A stretch of 50,011 bases of DNA from Mycolicibacter sinensis. Lineage in GTDB: Bacteria; Actinomycetota; Actinomycetes; Mycobacteriales; Mycobacteriaceae. The position numbers and the translations under genes were made by a program. Where the stretch lies: NCBI RefSeq assembly GCF_001667945.1, contig NZ_LZJK01000114.1:1-50011 (forward strand). The letters are read 5' to 3'. Shown piece after piece: positions 35,937 to 43,894 of this stretch (position 1 is the stretch's first letter; each line of letters begins with the position of its first letter). The notes beneath the pieces are model-generated. The model was not told the DNA's origin. It saw only the letters and a program-made list of their open reading frames with translations, and did not search any database.

Positions 35937-37508
35937 GTGCGGGTCACCAGCGTCGGACACGCCGGCTTCCGGATCGAGACCGCCGCGGGCAGCATCCTGT
36001 GCGACCCGTGGGTGAACCCCGCCTACTTCGCGTCGTGGTTTCCGTTCCCGGACAACTCGGCCCTGGACTGGGACGCCCTGGGCGACTGCGACTACCTCTA
36101 CATCTCGCACCTGCACCGCGATCACTTCGATCCGCGGCACCTGGCGGCCCATGTCAACAAGGACGCGGTGGTGCTGCTGCCGGACTATCCGGTGCCCGAC
36201 CTGCGCGGGGCACTGGAGGAGCTGGGCTTCCACCGGTTCTTCGAGACCGCCGACTCGGTGCGCCACACGGTGCGCGGCCCCAAGGGCGAGCTGGATGTGA
36301 TGATCATCGCGCTGCGCGCCCCGGCTGACGGCCCGATCGGCGACTCCGGGCTGGTGGTTTCCGACGGGGTGACCACCGTGTTCAACATGAACGACTCGCG
36401 TCCGATCGACCTGGACGTGCTCCAGGCGTTCGACACCGTCGATGTGCACCTGCTGCAGTACTCCGGGGCGATCTGGTACCCGATGGTCTACGACATGCCG
36501 GCCCGGGCCAAGGAGGCGTTCGGCACCCAGAAGCGGCAACGGCAGATGGACCGCGCCCGCCAATACATCGCGCACGTCGGTGCGACCTGGGTGGTGCCGT
36601 CGGCCGGCCCACCGTGTTTTCTGGACCCCGAGCTGCGTTACCTCAACGATGACCACGGCGATCCGGCCAACATCTTCCCCGACGAGATGGTGTTCCTAGA
36701 TCAGCTGCGCCGCAACGGCCACGACGGCGGACTGCTGATGATCCCCGGCAGCAGCGCCGAGTTCACCGGGGCGCGACTGGATGCGCTGACCCACCCGCTG
36801 CCCGACGACGAGGTCGAGGCGATCTTCACCTCCGGCAAGGCGGACTACATCGCCGACTACGCCGATCGGATGGCACCGGTGCTGGCCGCCGAGAAGGCGT
36901 CTTGGGCGCCGGCGGCCGGCCCGGCGATGCTGGGACAGCTGCGTGCGCTGTTCGAACCAATCATGGCCCAAAGCGACGAGATCTGCGACGGCATCGGCTA
37001 TCCGGTCGAGCTGGTGCTGGACGGGTCGGATCAAAGCGGAGCCCACACCGAAACCGTCGTGCTGGACTTCCCCAAACGCATGGTGCGCCAACCAGTTCCG
37101 GGCGAGAAGTTTCGCTACGGCTTCGGTATCCCGCCCGAGCTGGTGCGCACCGTGCTGCGCGACGGCGAACCCGACTGGGTCAACACCATCTTCTTGTCCA
37201 CCCGCTTCAGAGCATGGCGGGTCGGCGGCTACAACGAATACCTCTACACATTCTTCAAGTGCCTCACCGAGGATCGGATCGTCTACGCCGACGGCTGGTT
37301 CGGTGAGAGCCATGATGACTCAGCGACGATCACCTTGTCCGGCTGGCAGATTCAGCGGCGCTGCCCGCACATGAAGGCCGACCTGTCGAAGTTCGGGGTG
37401 GTCGACGGCGACACGCTTACCTGCAATCAGCACGGCTGGCAGTGGGACCTGAACACCGGCCGCTGCCTGACCGCCAGGGGCCACGAGCTGCGCAGCGAGA
37501 AGCTGTGA
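35937..37508 (+). CDS. Metallo-beta-lactamase-fold/Rieske protein (Rv3818 orthologue)
   Basis: A 523-residue two-domain protein. The N-terminal metallo-beta-lactamase domain has the metal motif H58-L-H60-R-D62-H63 (ISHLHRDHFD). The C-terminal Rieske-type [2Fe-2S] domain has C476-P-H478 and C496-N-Q-H499, all four ligands present. The combination resembles the CMP-N-acetylneuraminate hydroxylase-like group, so a redox or hydroxylation reaction on a nucleotide- or lipid-linked substrate is possible, but none is proven. GTG 35937 has a strong GGGAAGG six bases upstream; the longer frame from 35874 adds 21 residues with no family support. The stop overlaps the next start (GTGA). Confidence 0.85.
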   Translation: MRVTSVGHAGFRIETAAGSILCDPWVNPAYFASWFPFPDNSALDWDALGDCDYLYISHLHRDHFDPRHLAAHVNKDAVVLLPDYPVPDLRGALEELGFHRFFETADSVRHTVRGPKGELDVMIIALRAPADGPIGDSGLVVSDGVTTVFNMNDSRPIDLDVLQAFDTVDVHLLQYSGAIWYPMVYDMPARAKEAFGTQKRQRQMDRARQYIAHVGATWVVPSAGPPCFLDPELRYLNDDHGDPANIFPDEMVFLDQLRRNGHDGGLLMIPGSSAEFTGARLDALTHPLPDDEVEAIFTSGKADYIADYADRMAPVLAAEKASWAPAAGPAMLGQLRALFEPIMAQSDEICDGIGYPVELVLDGSDQSGAHTETVVLDFPKRMVRQPVPGEKFRYGFGIPPELVRTVLRDGEPDWVNTIFLSTRFRAWRVGGYNEYLYTFFKCLTEDRIVYADGWFGESHDDSATITLSGWQIQRRCPHMKADLSKFGVVDGDTLTCNQHGWQWDLNTGRCLTARGHELRSEKL

Positions 37509-37831
37509 GCAGTTCCTACGATGACGGACTGGTCGCCCTAGACCACAAGGCGATCACCTTGCGGCGCTACCACTTTCCCTCCGGGACTGCCAAGGTGATC
37601 CCGCTGAGCGCGGTCCGCGGTTACAAAGCCGAGCCGCTGGGCATAGCTCACCGGTTCCGGATCTGGGGCAGCTCGGATCTGCGGCGCTGGCTGCCGCTGG
37701 ATGTCAAGCGGCCGTTGCGATCCACGTTGATCACCCTGGAGATACACGGCCAGTCATGGCCCCGGCCGGCGTTCACGCCGGCCGACCCGAAGGCATTCCG
37801 GGACCTGCTCGACGAGCTGCTGGCCCGCTGA
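37505..37831 (+). CDS. Small PH-like conserved protein (Rv3819 orthologue)
   Basis: A 108-residue soluble protein with no signal or membrane segment. Alternating beta strands (ALDHKAITLRRYHF, KVIPLSAVRGYKAEPL, STLITLEIHG) and a C-terminal helix (KAFRDLLDELLAR) suggest a bacterial PH-like fold. It starts at GTG 37505, overlapping the upstream stop by 4 bp, so it is coupled to the Rv3818-like gene and likely works with it. Its function is unknown. Confidence 0.8.
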   Translation: MSSSYDDGLVALDHKAITLRRYHFPSGTAKVIPLSAVRGYKAEPLGIAHRFRIWGSSDLRRWLPLDVKRPLRSTLITLEIHGQSWPRPAFTPADPKAFRDLLDELLAR

Positions 37832-37901
37832 ACCGGAAGTGAATTGCTCCTGGTCGAGGCGGTGGTAGCGTTGATCGCCGCCGAAAGCTAAGGGGTGATC
37901 G

Positions 37902-39881
37902 ATGCAGCTGGAGTCGATCAGCATCCCGCTGCTGGTCGCCGAAGCCGGTGGTGATCCGTGGGCGATCAACGCCGCCCTGCAGCACGGCCGGCCCGCCCAG
38001 ATCGACAGCCTGGCCCAGGCGTTTCACAATGCCGGCCGGTCCGCCGCGGAGGCAGATACCACCTTCGAGCAAGCGCGCAAGCGGTTCGAGGGCGCCTGGA
38101 ACCGGGAGAACGGCGACCATCCGATCAACGATTCCGCCCAGGTGCAGCTGGTCACCACCTCGCTGGGCGTGCAGGCCGAACAGCTGCCGAAGATCGCCGC
38201 GGATCTGGAGAGCATCGCCGCGGCGCTGGCCGAAGCGCAGCAGGCGTCGGCGGCGTGCAGCTCCGAACTGGAAGAGGTGCTCGAGGGCATCGACCGCAAC
38301 CTGACGCACCTGTTGGAGGTGGACCAGGACCCGAATCTGACTGCCGCACAGCGCAAGCAGGTGCACGACGAGATCGCCGGTCTTCAGCAGGCGGCGATCG
38401 ACGACACCACTGAGACGCTGCGCCGGATCACCGTCATCCGTGACGCCTACCTGGCCACGCTGCGCGCCACCGAAGCCCGGCTGCGCGCCGAGGGCTATGA
38501 CCCGGGGCTGGTCAAGAACCTCGACCAGCCCAGCTCCCCGCTGGGCGATCCGCTGATGCCGATCCCCCCGGCCGGAACCGACCCGCAGGCGGTCACGAAC
38601 TGGTGGAACGCGCTGACGCCGCAGCAGCGAGCGGCGTATCTCGCCCAACACGACCCGGGCTTGGGCAACCTCAACGGCATCCCTGCCGACGCCCGCAACG
38701 AAGTCAACCTCGCGGTGATGCACGACGACCTCAACCGGGTACGCGACCTGGCCAACCTGCGGGGCGTCTCCGTCGACGACATCCTGAAGAATCCTGCCGC
38801 GTACGGACTGCCGGCCAGTGACGCCACCCGGTACGCCAACGCGGTGCAGACCGAGAAGGGCTTACGGCACCTCGCGGGCGATGTGAACCCCGACGGCACC
38901 ACCACGCGCCAGGCCATGCTGTGGGCTTACGACCCGCTGGCGTTCAACGGGCAGGGTCGGGCGGCGGTCGCACTCGGCAACCCCGACCATGCCGACAACA
39001 CCGCCGTGGTGGTGCCCGGCACCGGCAACAGCGTGCAGCAGGGCTGGCTGGAAAGCAGCGACGCGACCAACCTCTACGACCAGATGCGGTTGGCCAACCC
39101 CGCCGAGTCGACCTCGGTGATGGCCTGGATGGGCTACGACGCCCCGGACAGCCCCGAGGACCTGCGGATCGCAACACCCTGGCTGGCGCGCGACGGCGGC
39201 GCCATGCTGGCGGCTGACGTCAACGGACTCTCGGCGACGCATGACGCCGGGTTGTCGTCGCACGTGACGGTGATCGGCCACTCCTACGGTGCGACGACGG
39301 TGGCCGACGCGTTCGCCAACAGCGGGATGCAGGCCGGCGACGCGGTGCTGATCGGCTGCCCCGGAACGGATGTGGCCAAGAGCGCCGCCGACTTTCATCT
39401 CAACGGCGGCCACGTCTACGTCGGAGCCGCGTCCAGTGACCCGGTCTCCTGGCTGGGGCAGTCCGGGCTGGCGGCGGACTTCATCAACCACACGATGCAC
39501 CACCCGCTGGGCGACATGGCCGGGCTGGGCACCGACCCGGCCGGAGATTCCTACGGATCGGTGCGATTCCAGGCCGAGGCGGTCGGCCACCAGGGGCTGG
39601 CCTTCGGCGATCATTCCCGCTATTACGACATGGGCAGCGAATCCTTGCGCGCGATGACCGACATCGCCGCCGGCAAGGCACCGTCCCTGGCCGACAACGG
39701 CCTGATCGCCGACGGCCGCCGCCAGGCCCACCTCGGCCTGCCGGAGCAGGTTCACGTCCCGTTCGTCGGTGATGTCAACCTGCCGCACGTGGACACCCGC
39801 ATCCCCGGAACCCCAGCACTGGTCGACCCGGAAGGCAAACGTGCACCAGGAACGATCACCGATGACCACCAATACCGCTAA
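37902..39881 (+). CDS. DUF1023 alpha/beta hydrolase with N-terminal helical (WXG-like) region
   Basis: A 659-residue protein with two halves. Residues 1-200 are mostly long helices (for example AQIDSLAQAFHNAGRSAAEAD and TAAQRKQVHDEIAGLQQAAIDD) that resemble the helical front part of ESX-type substrates. A linker with Pro-rich PSSPLGDPLMPIPPAG follows. The DUF1023 alpha/beta hydrolase domain (about 320-560) has the nucleophile Ser461 in VIGHSYGATTVA and an upstream strand TAVVVPGTG. There is no Sec signal peptide. ATG 37902 is preceded by AAGGGG. Its end overlaps the start of a lipoprotein gene by 20 bp. Activity (esterase or lipase) is inferred from the fold. It occupies the place where M. 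tuberculosis has the sulfolipid cluster. Confidence 0.8.
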   Translation: MQLESISIPLLVAEAGGDPWAINAALQHGRPAQIDSLAQAFHNAGRSAAEADTTFEQARKRFEGAWNRENGDHPINDSAQVQLVTTSLGVQAEQLPKIAADLESIAAALAEAQQASAACSSELEEVLEGIDRNLTHLLEVDQDPNLTAAQRKQVHDEIAGLQQAAIDDTTETLRRITVIRDAYLATLRATEARLRAEGYDPGLVKNLDQPSSPLGDPLMPIPPAGTDPQAVTNWWNALTPQQRAAYLAQHDPGLGNLNGIPADARNEVNLAVMHDDLNRVRDLANLRGVSVDDILKNPAAYGLPASDATRYANAVQTEKGLRHLAGDVNPDGTTTRQAMLWAYDPLAFNGQGRAAVALGNPDHADNTAVVVPGTGNSVQQGWLESSDATNLYDQMRLANPAESTSVMAWMGYDAPDSPEDLRIATPWLARDGGAMLAADVNGLSATHDAGLSSHVTVIGHSYGATTVADAFANSGMQAGDAVLIGCPGTDVAKSAADFHLNGGHVYVGAASSDPVSWLGQSGLAADFINHTMHHPLGDMAGLGTDPAGDSYGSVRFQAEAVGHQGLAFGDHSRYYDMGSESLRAMTDIAAGKAPSLADNGLIADGRRQAHLGLPEQVHVPFVGDVNLPHVDTRIPGTPALVDPEGKRAPGTITDDHQYR

Positions 39882-40407
39882 CCGCACGTGGCGCCGGGTC
39901 GTGGCGCTGCTTGCAACCGCACTGGCGATAGGAGGGTGCGCGATGTCTGCCCCTGACCGGCGAAGCGAACTCGAAGGACCGGAACTGACCGACGAACAGA
40001 GCAGGGCCCAGGTTGTCGAGCCGGCCAAGCAGATCGTGCGAGCCGCCGGCCTCCACGATTTCACCGCGTCGTTTCGGTTCGAGTCCTGCAACGACCAGAA
40101 CGAGGCGCCCTACCGTGGTGTCGCCACAGTGATTTTCACGTTTCCCACCGATGCCGACGAACAGACCTATATCGGTCAGGTCGCGGCGACGATGACGGGG
40201 CTCGGGTGGGAGGACGGCCCGCCGGCGGGCAAGATGCCCTACGGCCGGGTACTGCACCGGGGCCAGATGATGGCGATCATGGCACCGGAGCCCGATCACC
40301 CGCGCTTCGGCAGCCTCAAGATCTACGGCGAGTGCCGAAACCTCACCGATCAGCGAAGCCGCGGCGGGCTCAGCCGCCAGGACATCGCCGGTGAGCTGAC
40401 CGGCTGA
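39862..40407 (+). CDS. Putative lipoprotein paired with the DUF1023 hydrolase
   Basis: A 181-residue protein with a signal peptide (WRRVVALLATALAIGGCAM) whose Cys26 fits a lipobox (AIGGC). The mature part is a compact alpha/beta domain with Cys82 (RFESCNDQNEAP) and Cys164 (IYGECRNL) that could form a disulfide. It has no recognised enzyme motif. ATG 39862 lies within the last codons of the hydrolase gene, so expression is coupled. Lipoproteins of this size sit beside DUF1023 genes elsewhere in mycobacteria, by my recollection. A role as a partner or immunity protein is a guess. Only 1 bp separates it from the convergent oxidoreductase. Confidence 0.72.
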   Translation: MTTNTANRTWRRVVALLATALAIGGCAMSAPDRRSELEGPELTDEQSRAQVVEPAKQIVRAAGLHDFTASFRFESCNDQNEAPYRGVATVIFTFPTDADEQTYIGQVAATMTGLGWEDGPPAGKMPYGRVLHRGQMMAIMAPEPDHPRFGSLKIYGECRNLTDQRSRGGLSRQDIAGELTG

Positions 40408-40408
40408 G

Positions 40409-42019
40409 CTAGCTGCGGTCGGCCAGCACCGCATGGGCGGCGTTGTAGCCGGGGATGAACGTGATCCCGGGCCCGCCGTGACAGCCCGCACTGCCCAGAT
40501 ACAGCCCCTCGACCGGCAATGGCTGCCCGACGAAGCCGCGGGCCCCGGGACGGTTGGGCCCGATCTGGTCGGGGTTGAGCAGGCCGTGGCAGTAGTCCCC
40601 GCCCGGCGCTCCGAACATGGTGCCCATATGGCGCGGGGTGAAGGTGGTATGGCGGGTGATGCTGCGCTCGAAATTCGGTGCCAGCCGGGTGATCTTGTCG
40701 ATCACCCGCTGACCCATCTCGACTTTCATCGCACCGTAGTTGCCGTCGCCCTCGATCGGGAACCACAGCGCGAACGCCGACGCGGCGTGCTTTCCGGCCG
40801 GGGCCAGTTCCGGGTCGTGCAGCGACGGGATCTGCAGCACGACGGTCGGATCGGCCGGCACGATCCCGCGCCGGGCGTCCTCCCACTGCTGCTGCACCTC
40901 CTCGGGCGTGCAGAAGATGCCCAGCGAGGCCTGCATCGCGGGGTCGTTGAGCGCCTCGTAGGGGGCGGCGAACTCGGGGGCCTCCTCGAGCGCGAAATGC
41001 ATCTGCAGGTAGGAGCCGCGATGGTCGGTGCGGGCGTATCGGGCCCGAACGTCCTCGGCTAGGACGCCGGCATCGATCAGCGACGTCACGGTGACATCGG
41101 GGGCGATGGCGGACACCACCACCGGTGCGGTCACGGTGTCACCGGCGTCGGTGCGCACCCCCGCCACCTCGGGTCCGGCCGGGTCGACGAGGATCTCGGA
41201 CACCTTGGTGCGCAGCCGCAGTTCACCACCGAGCCCGGTGAACGTCTCGTGCAGGTGCCCGGTGAGCGCCCCGATCCCACCGCGCAGTTTCTTCATCAGC
41301 ACGGTGTTCTCGTCGGGAACACCGAGACCGTAGGCCAGGGCGGCAGCGCTACCGGGGGTGGCCGGCCCGCGGTAGAGGGTGTTGACGGCCAGCACGGTGA
41401 ACGAGCCGCGCAGCGCCGCGTGCTTCTCCCGGTCGGGCAGGTAGCGGTCCAGCACATCGGTGACCGATCCGAACAGCATCTCGTCGATGGCCGAACGCTC
41501 GAATTCGTTTGCGGCACAGGCATACATTTCGTCGAGCGTCTTCGGCGGGCGGCCAGCTTCGAACCGGCCCAGCGCGCGGGTGGGGGCTTGGCTCCACGCC
41601 AGCAGGCCCGCCATGCCGTTGACGGCTTCGGCACCGTGCACCTCACTGAGGTGGGTGAACAGCTTCATCGGGTCGGTGTACTGGATCAGCGGCGCGTCGC
41701 CGACACCGCGCAGCGCCACCGACATGACCTCGAGATCGATGCTGTCCAGGGCGTCCAGGCCCAGTTCCGCGCTGACCGCGGCCGACGTCGGGAACTGCAC
41801 CGAACCGGCGATCTCGAAGCGGTAGCCGTCGAACAACTCCACCGTCGAGGCCATCCCGCCGGCATAGCGCCCGGCCTCCAGGCACAGCGTGCGCAGCCCG
41901 GCGCGCTGCAGGATCAGGGCCGCGGCCAACCCGTTGTGCCCGGCACCTATGACGATCACGTCGTAATCGGTCTTGGAACTCACCCTTGCACTCGCCTTCC
42001 GTTGAGCCGAGGCTGACAC
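40409..42019 (-). CDS. FAD-dependent phytoene-desaturase-like oxidoreductase (Rv3829c-like)
   Basis: A CrtI/PYROXD2-type NAD(P)/FAD oxidoreductase of 536 residues. The dinucleotide-binding motif is VIGAGHNGLAAALILQRAG near the N-terminus, with ATGRV-like elements later and the C-terminal YLGSAGCHGGPGITFIPGYNAAH typical of this family. It may desaturate or oxidise an isoprenoid or other lipid; the substrate is unknown. The annotated start is GTG 42019; GTG 41983 (VSSKTDYDV) is an alternative, with GGAAGG 11 bases before it. It lies directly downstream of tetR, and a perfect palindrome at 42035-42046 sits in the short gap between them, so it is likely under that repressor. Confidence 0.85.
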   Translation of the reverse strand: MSASAQRKASARVSSKTDYDVIVIGAGHNGLAAALILQRAGLRTLCLEAGRYAGGMASTVELFDGYRFEIAGSVQFPTSAAVSAELGLDALDSIDLEVMSVALRGVGDAPLIQYTDPMKLFTHLSEVHGAEAVNGMAGLLAWSQAPTRALGRFEAGRPPKTLDEMYACAANEFERSAIDEMLFGSVTDVLDRYLPDREKHAALRGSFTVLAVNTLYRGPATPGSAAALAYGLGVPDENTVLMKKLRGGIGALTGHLHETFTGLGGELRLRTKVSEILVDPAGPEVAGVRTDAGDTVTAPVVVSAIAPDVTVTSLIDAGVLAEDVRARYARTDHRGSYLQMHFALEEAPEFAAPYEALNDPAMQASLGIFCTPEEVQQQWEDARRGIVPADPTVVLQIPSLHDPELAPAGKHAASAFALWFPIEGDGNYGAMKVEMGQRVIDKITRLAPNFERSITRHTTFTPRHMGTMFGAPGGDYCHGLLNPDQIGPNRPGARGFVGQPLPVEGLYLGSAGCHGGPGITFIPGYNAAHAVLADRS

Positions 42020-42034
42020 GGCGACGCCAGTTTT

Positions 42035-42046
42035 GTCAATATTGAC
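42035..42046. promoter_or_regulatory. TetR operator candidate O1
   Basis: GTCAATATTGAC, a perfect 12-bp palindrome, is placed between the tetR stop and the oxidoreductase start. The 16 bases AGTTTTGTCAATATTG (42029-42044) are repeated exactly, inverted, at the second site upstream of tetR. Confidence 0.65.
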
Positions 42047-42050
42047 GTAA

Positions 42051-42692
42051 CTAGAGGTTCTGTAGTGAATTCAGTGCGGTTCGGCACATCCGGGCCAAGT
42101 CGGCCAGCGAACGGTCCTCGCCCAGCATCCAGACCTCCATCGCAGCGAACACCGCGGCCGCGATGCAGCGGGCGGTCACCGCGATGCGCAGCCGGTCGTC
42201 GGCAGTTTCGTACGGCGGTCCCAGCTTCACCTCTCCTGGGTCGAGCCTCGCTGAACCGCCGGCGCCGGCTCCGGCCACTCGCAGCCGCTCGGCCACCGCG
42301 TCGGCGAAGTCGGCTTCAACTTGCCGGATATGACGCACGATCCGGTCCGGGTCGAGCTCTTCGGCGCGCAGCGCGGCGATGCGCGTTACCGCCTCAACGT
42401 CATAGGGAAAGGCGAAGATCGCGGCCTGCACCGCCTCGATCGTCGGCTCGGACCGCGGTCGGGCGGCCAGCGCGCTGCGGAACCACTGCAGCCCGGCGTC
42501 GTAGTCGACGAACAGCAAGTCGTGCTTGGAGGTGAAATGCCGATAGAAGGTGCGCAGCGAGACGCCGGCGTCCGCGGCGATCTGCTCGGCCGAGGTGTCC
42601 TCGACACCCTGGGCCAGAAATCGGACCAGCGCTGCCTGGCGCAACGCCTCGCGGGTGCGTTCACTGCGCGCGGTCTGCGGCGCTCGGGGCAT
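42051..42692 (-). CDS. TetR-family repressor (Rv3830c-like) with an in-frame repeat insertion
   Basis: A 213-residue TetR regulator. The N-terminal helix-turn-helix is complete: REALRQAALVRFLAQGVEDT, then QIAADAGVSLRTFYRHFTSK at about 46-65. ATG 42692 is chosen because MPRAPQTARSERTREAL is a typical start; the longer frame from 42746 adds residues from the operator region. Around residues 144-160 the chain reads AGGSARLDPGEVKLGPPY, which is encoded by a 49-bp dispersed repeat (42213-42261). It keeps the frame and lengthens a loop in the ligand domain. Near-identical palindromes on both sides of the gene suggest that it represses itself, the downstream oxidoreductase and the divergent membrane protein. 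Confidence 0.85.
   Translation of the reverse strand: MPRAPQTARSERTREALRQAALVRFLAQGVEDTSAEQIAADAGVSLRTFYRHFTSKHDLLFVDYDAGLQWFRSALAARPRSEPTIEAVQAAIFAFPYDVEAVTRIAALRAEELDPDRIVRHIRQVEADFADAVAERLRVAGAGAGGSARLDPGEVKLGPPYETADDRLRIAVTARCIAAAVFAAMEVWMLGEDRSLADLARMCRTALNSLQNL
42213..42261. repeat. 49-bp dispersed repeat, copy inside tetR
   Basis: The second copy of the unit at 19453-19501, 44 of 49 identical. Its ends are perfect 7-bp inverted repeats (CGGCGGT / ACCGCCG). It lies in the same orientation as the first copy and is translated on the minus strand as part of TetR. Confidence 0.65.
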
Positions 42693-42731
42693 GCGGCTAA
42701 ACGTACCGCAGCACCAACCGTCGCGCTGTAA

Positions 42732-42745
42732 TGACAATATTGACA
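42732..42745. promoter_or_regulatory. TetR operator candidate O2
   Basis: TGACAATATTGACA has a perfect CAATATTG core. Its reverse complement shares 16 consecutive bases with the operator at 42029-42044. It lies between the divergent starts of tetR (42692) and the membrane-protein gene (42776), where binding would block both promoters. Confidence 0.65.
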
Positions 42746-42775
42746 AAACTGCCGGGTCATGGTGACACTGACCGC

Positions 42776-43270
42776 ATGATCTCGCTCCTCGTGCATGCAG
42801 TGCTGGGCCTGGCGACCGTCGGCTGGATCGTGGCCTCCAACCGCACGGTCTTCGCGAAACCCGCTGGCGGCGGGGCGTTCTCGCCGCTGGAAGTCGTCTA
42901 CTACGTGATCGGCATCGCCTCGATCTTGCTGGGCTGGTACTTCAACATCCGCTTCGTGAACGAGTACGCGCAGAGCCCCAACCACAACCCGATCTGGGGG
43001 CCGGGCAGCTGGACGCAGTACATCCGGCTGATGTTCACCAATCCGGCGGCCGGCTCGGCGAGCCAGGACTACACCATCATCAATGTCATTCTGCTGCCGC
43101 TGTTCACCATCATCGACGGCTACCGGCGTGGGCTGCGGCGTCCCTGGCTGTATTTCGTGTCGAGCTTGTTCACCAGCTGCGCGTTCGCCTACGCGTTCTA
43201 CTTCGCGACCATGGAACGCCAGCGCCGCCACGCCGCGACACCGTCGCTCATGGAGGCCGCCGGCAGGTAG
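42776..43270 (+). CDS. DUF2834-like small membrane protein (Rv3831-like)
   Basis: A 164-residue protein with about four membrane segments: MISLLVHAVLGLATVGWIVA, LEVVYYVIGIASILLGWYF, YTIINVILLPLFTIID and WLYFVSSLFTSCAFAYAFYF. The loop pattern NPIWGPGSWTQYIRLMFTNPAA resembles the DUF2834 group. Its function is unknown. ATG 42776 places the start just after the operator at 42732-42745; the upstream in-frame ATG at 42731 would lie inside it. Divergent from tetR, it is probably controlled by it together with the Rv3829c-like oxidoreductase. Confidence 0.75.
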   Translation: MISLLVHAVLGLATVGWIVASNRTVFAKPAGGGAFSPLEVVYYVIGIASILLGWYFNIRFVNEYAQSPNHNPIWGPGSWTQYIRLMFTNPAAGSASQDYTIINVILLPLFTIIDGYRRGLRRPWLYFVSSLFTSCAFAYAFYFATMERQRRHAATPSLMEAAGR

Positions 43271-43326
43271 CGCTGCGCCGGCCTCGCGATCACCGATAGG
43301 CTGGCCGCGACGACGGGAGGGATGTC

Positions 43327-43887
43327 GTGGCCAAGCCGGTGGCGCCGCGCGGGTCTGCGCGCGATCGGGTGCTGCAGGCGGCATTGGCCCTGTTCATGGA
43401 GCACAGCGTGGGCGGCACGTCCATGCAGATGATCGCCGACCGGTTGGGCGTGAGCAAACCGGCCGTGTACTACCAATTCCGGTCCCGGGACGACATCGTC
43501 ATCGCCCTGGTGGAACCGATGTTCGACGACATCGTGCGGGTCATCAAGATCGCTGAGGCGATGCCCACCCAGCAGGGCAAGCGCGATGTGGCGGTCAGCG
43601 GAGTGGTCGAGCTCGCCGTGCGATACCGCCGGCTCACCTTCTTGTTCTATGACCGCGCCGTGGAGCACGCCGTGCGGTCCCGGGAGGATTTCATGGCCGC
43701 CGGCCAGGAGGCCGCAGCGATCCTGCAGGGGTCCGAGCCGGATGCGACGGCCCGCGTCATCACCACCGCCCTGATGGCGGGAACCTTCACCGCCGCGGCC
43801 GATCCCGAACTCGACGACATCGCCGATGAAGACCTGCATCGCATCCTGCTCGACACTGCGCGCCGGGTGATGGAGCCGCTGACCTGA
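43327..43887 (+). CDS. TetR-family regulator A, convergent with mmpL
   Basis: A 186-residue TetR regulator. The helix-turn-helix reads SMQMIADRLGVSKPAVYYQFRSRDD (about 32-56). GTG 43327 has GGGAGG six bases upstream. The protein is a clear paralogue of the regulator at 47455: both share the APRG-ARDRVL start, QMIADRLGV-K-AVYYQF, RV-KIAE, EPD-TAR and the LHR-LLD C-terminus. The two genes bracket the mmpS-mmpL pair. This copy ends 7 bp from the convergent mmpL stop. Its targets are unknown, with mmpSL the best guess. No palindrome was found in its short upstream gap. Confidence 0.85.
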   Translation: MAKPVAPRGSARDRVLQAALALFMEHSVGGTSMQMIADRLGVSKPAVYYQFRSRDDIVIALVEPMFDDIVRVIKIAEAMPTQQGKRDVAVSGVVELAVRYRRLTFLFYDRAVEHAVRSREDFMAAGQEAAAILQGSEPDATARVITTALMAGTFTAAADPELDDIADEDLHRILLDTARRVMEPLT

Positions 43888-43894
43888 GCGGCCC

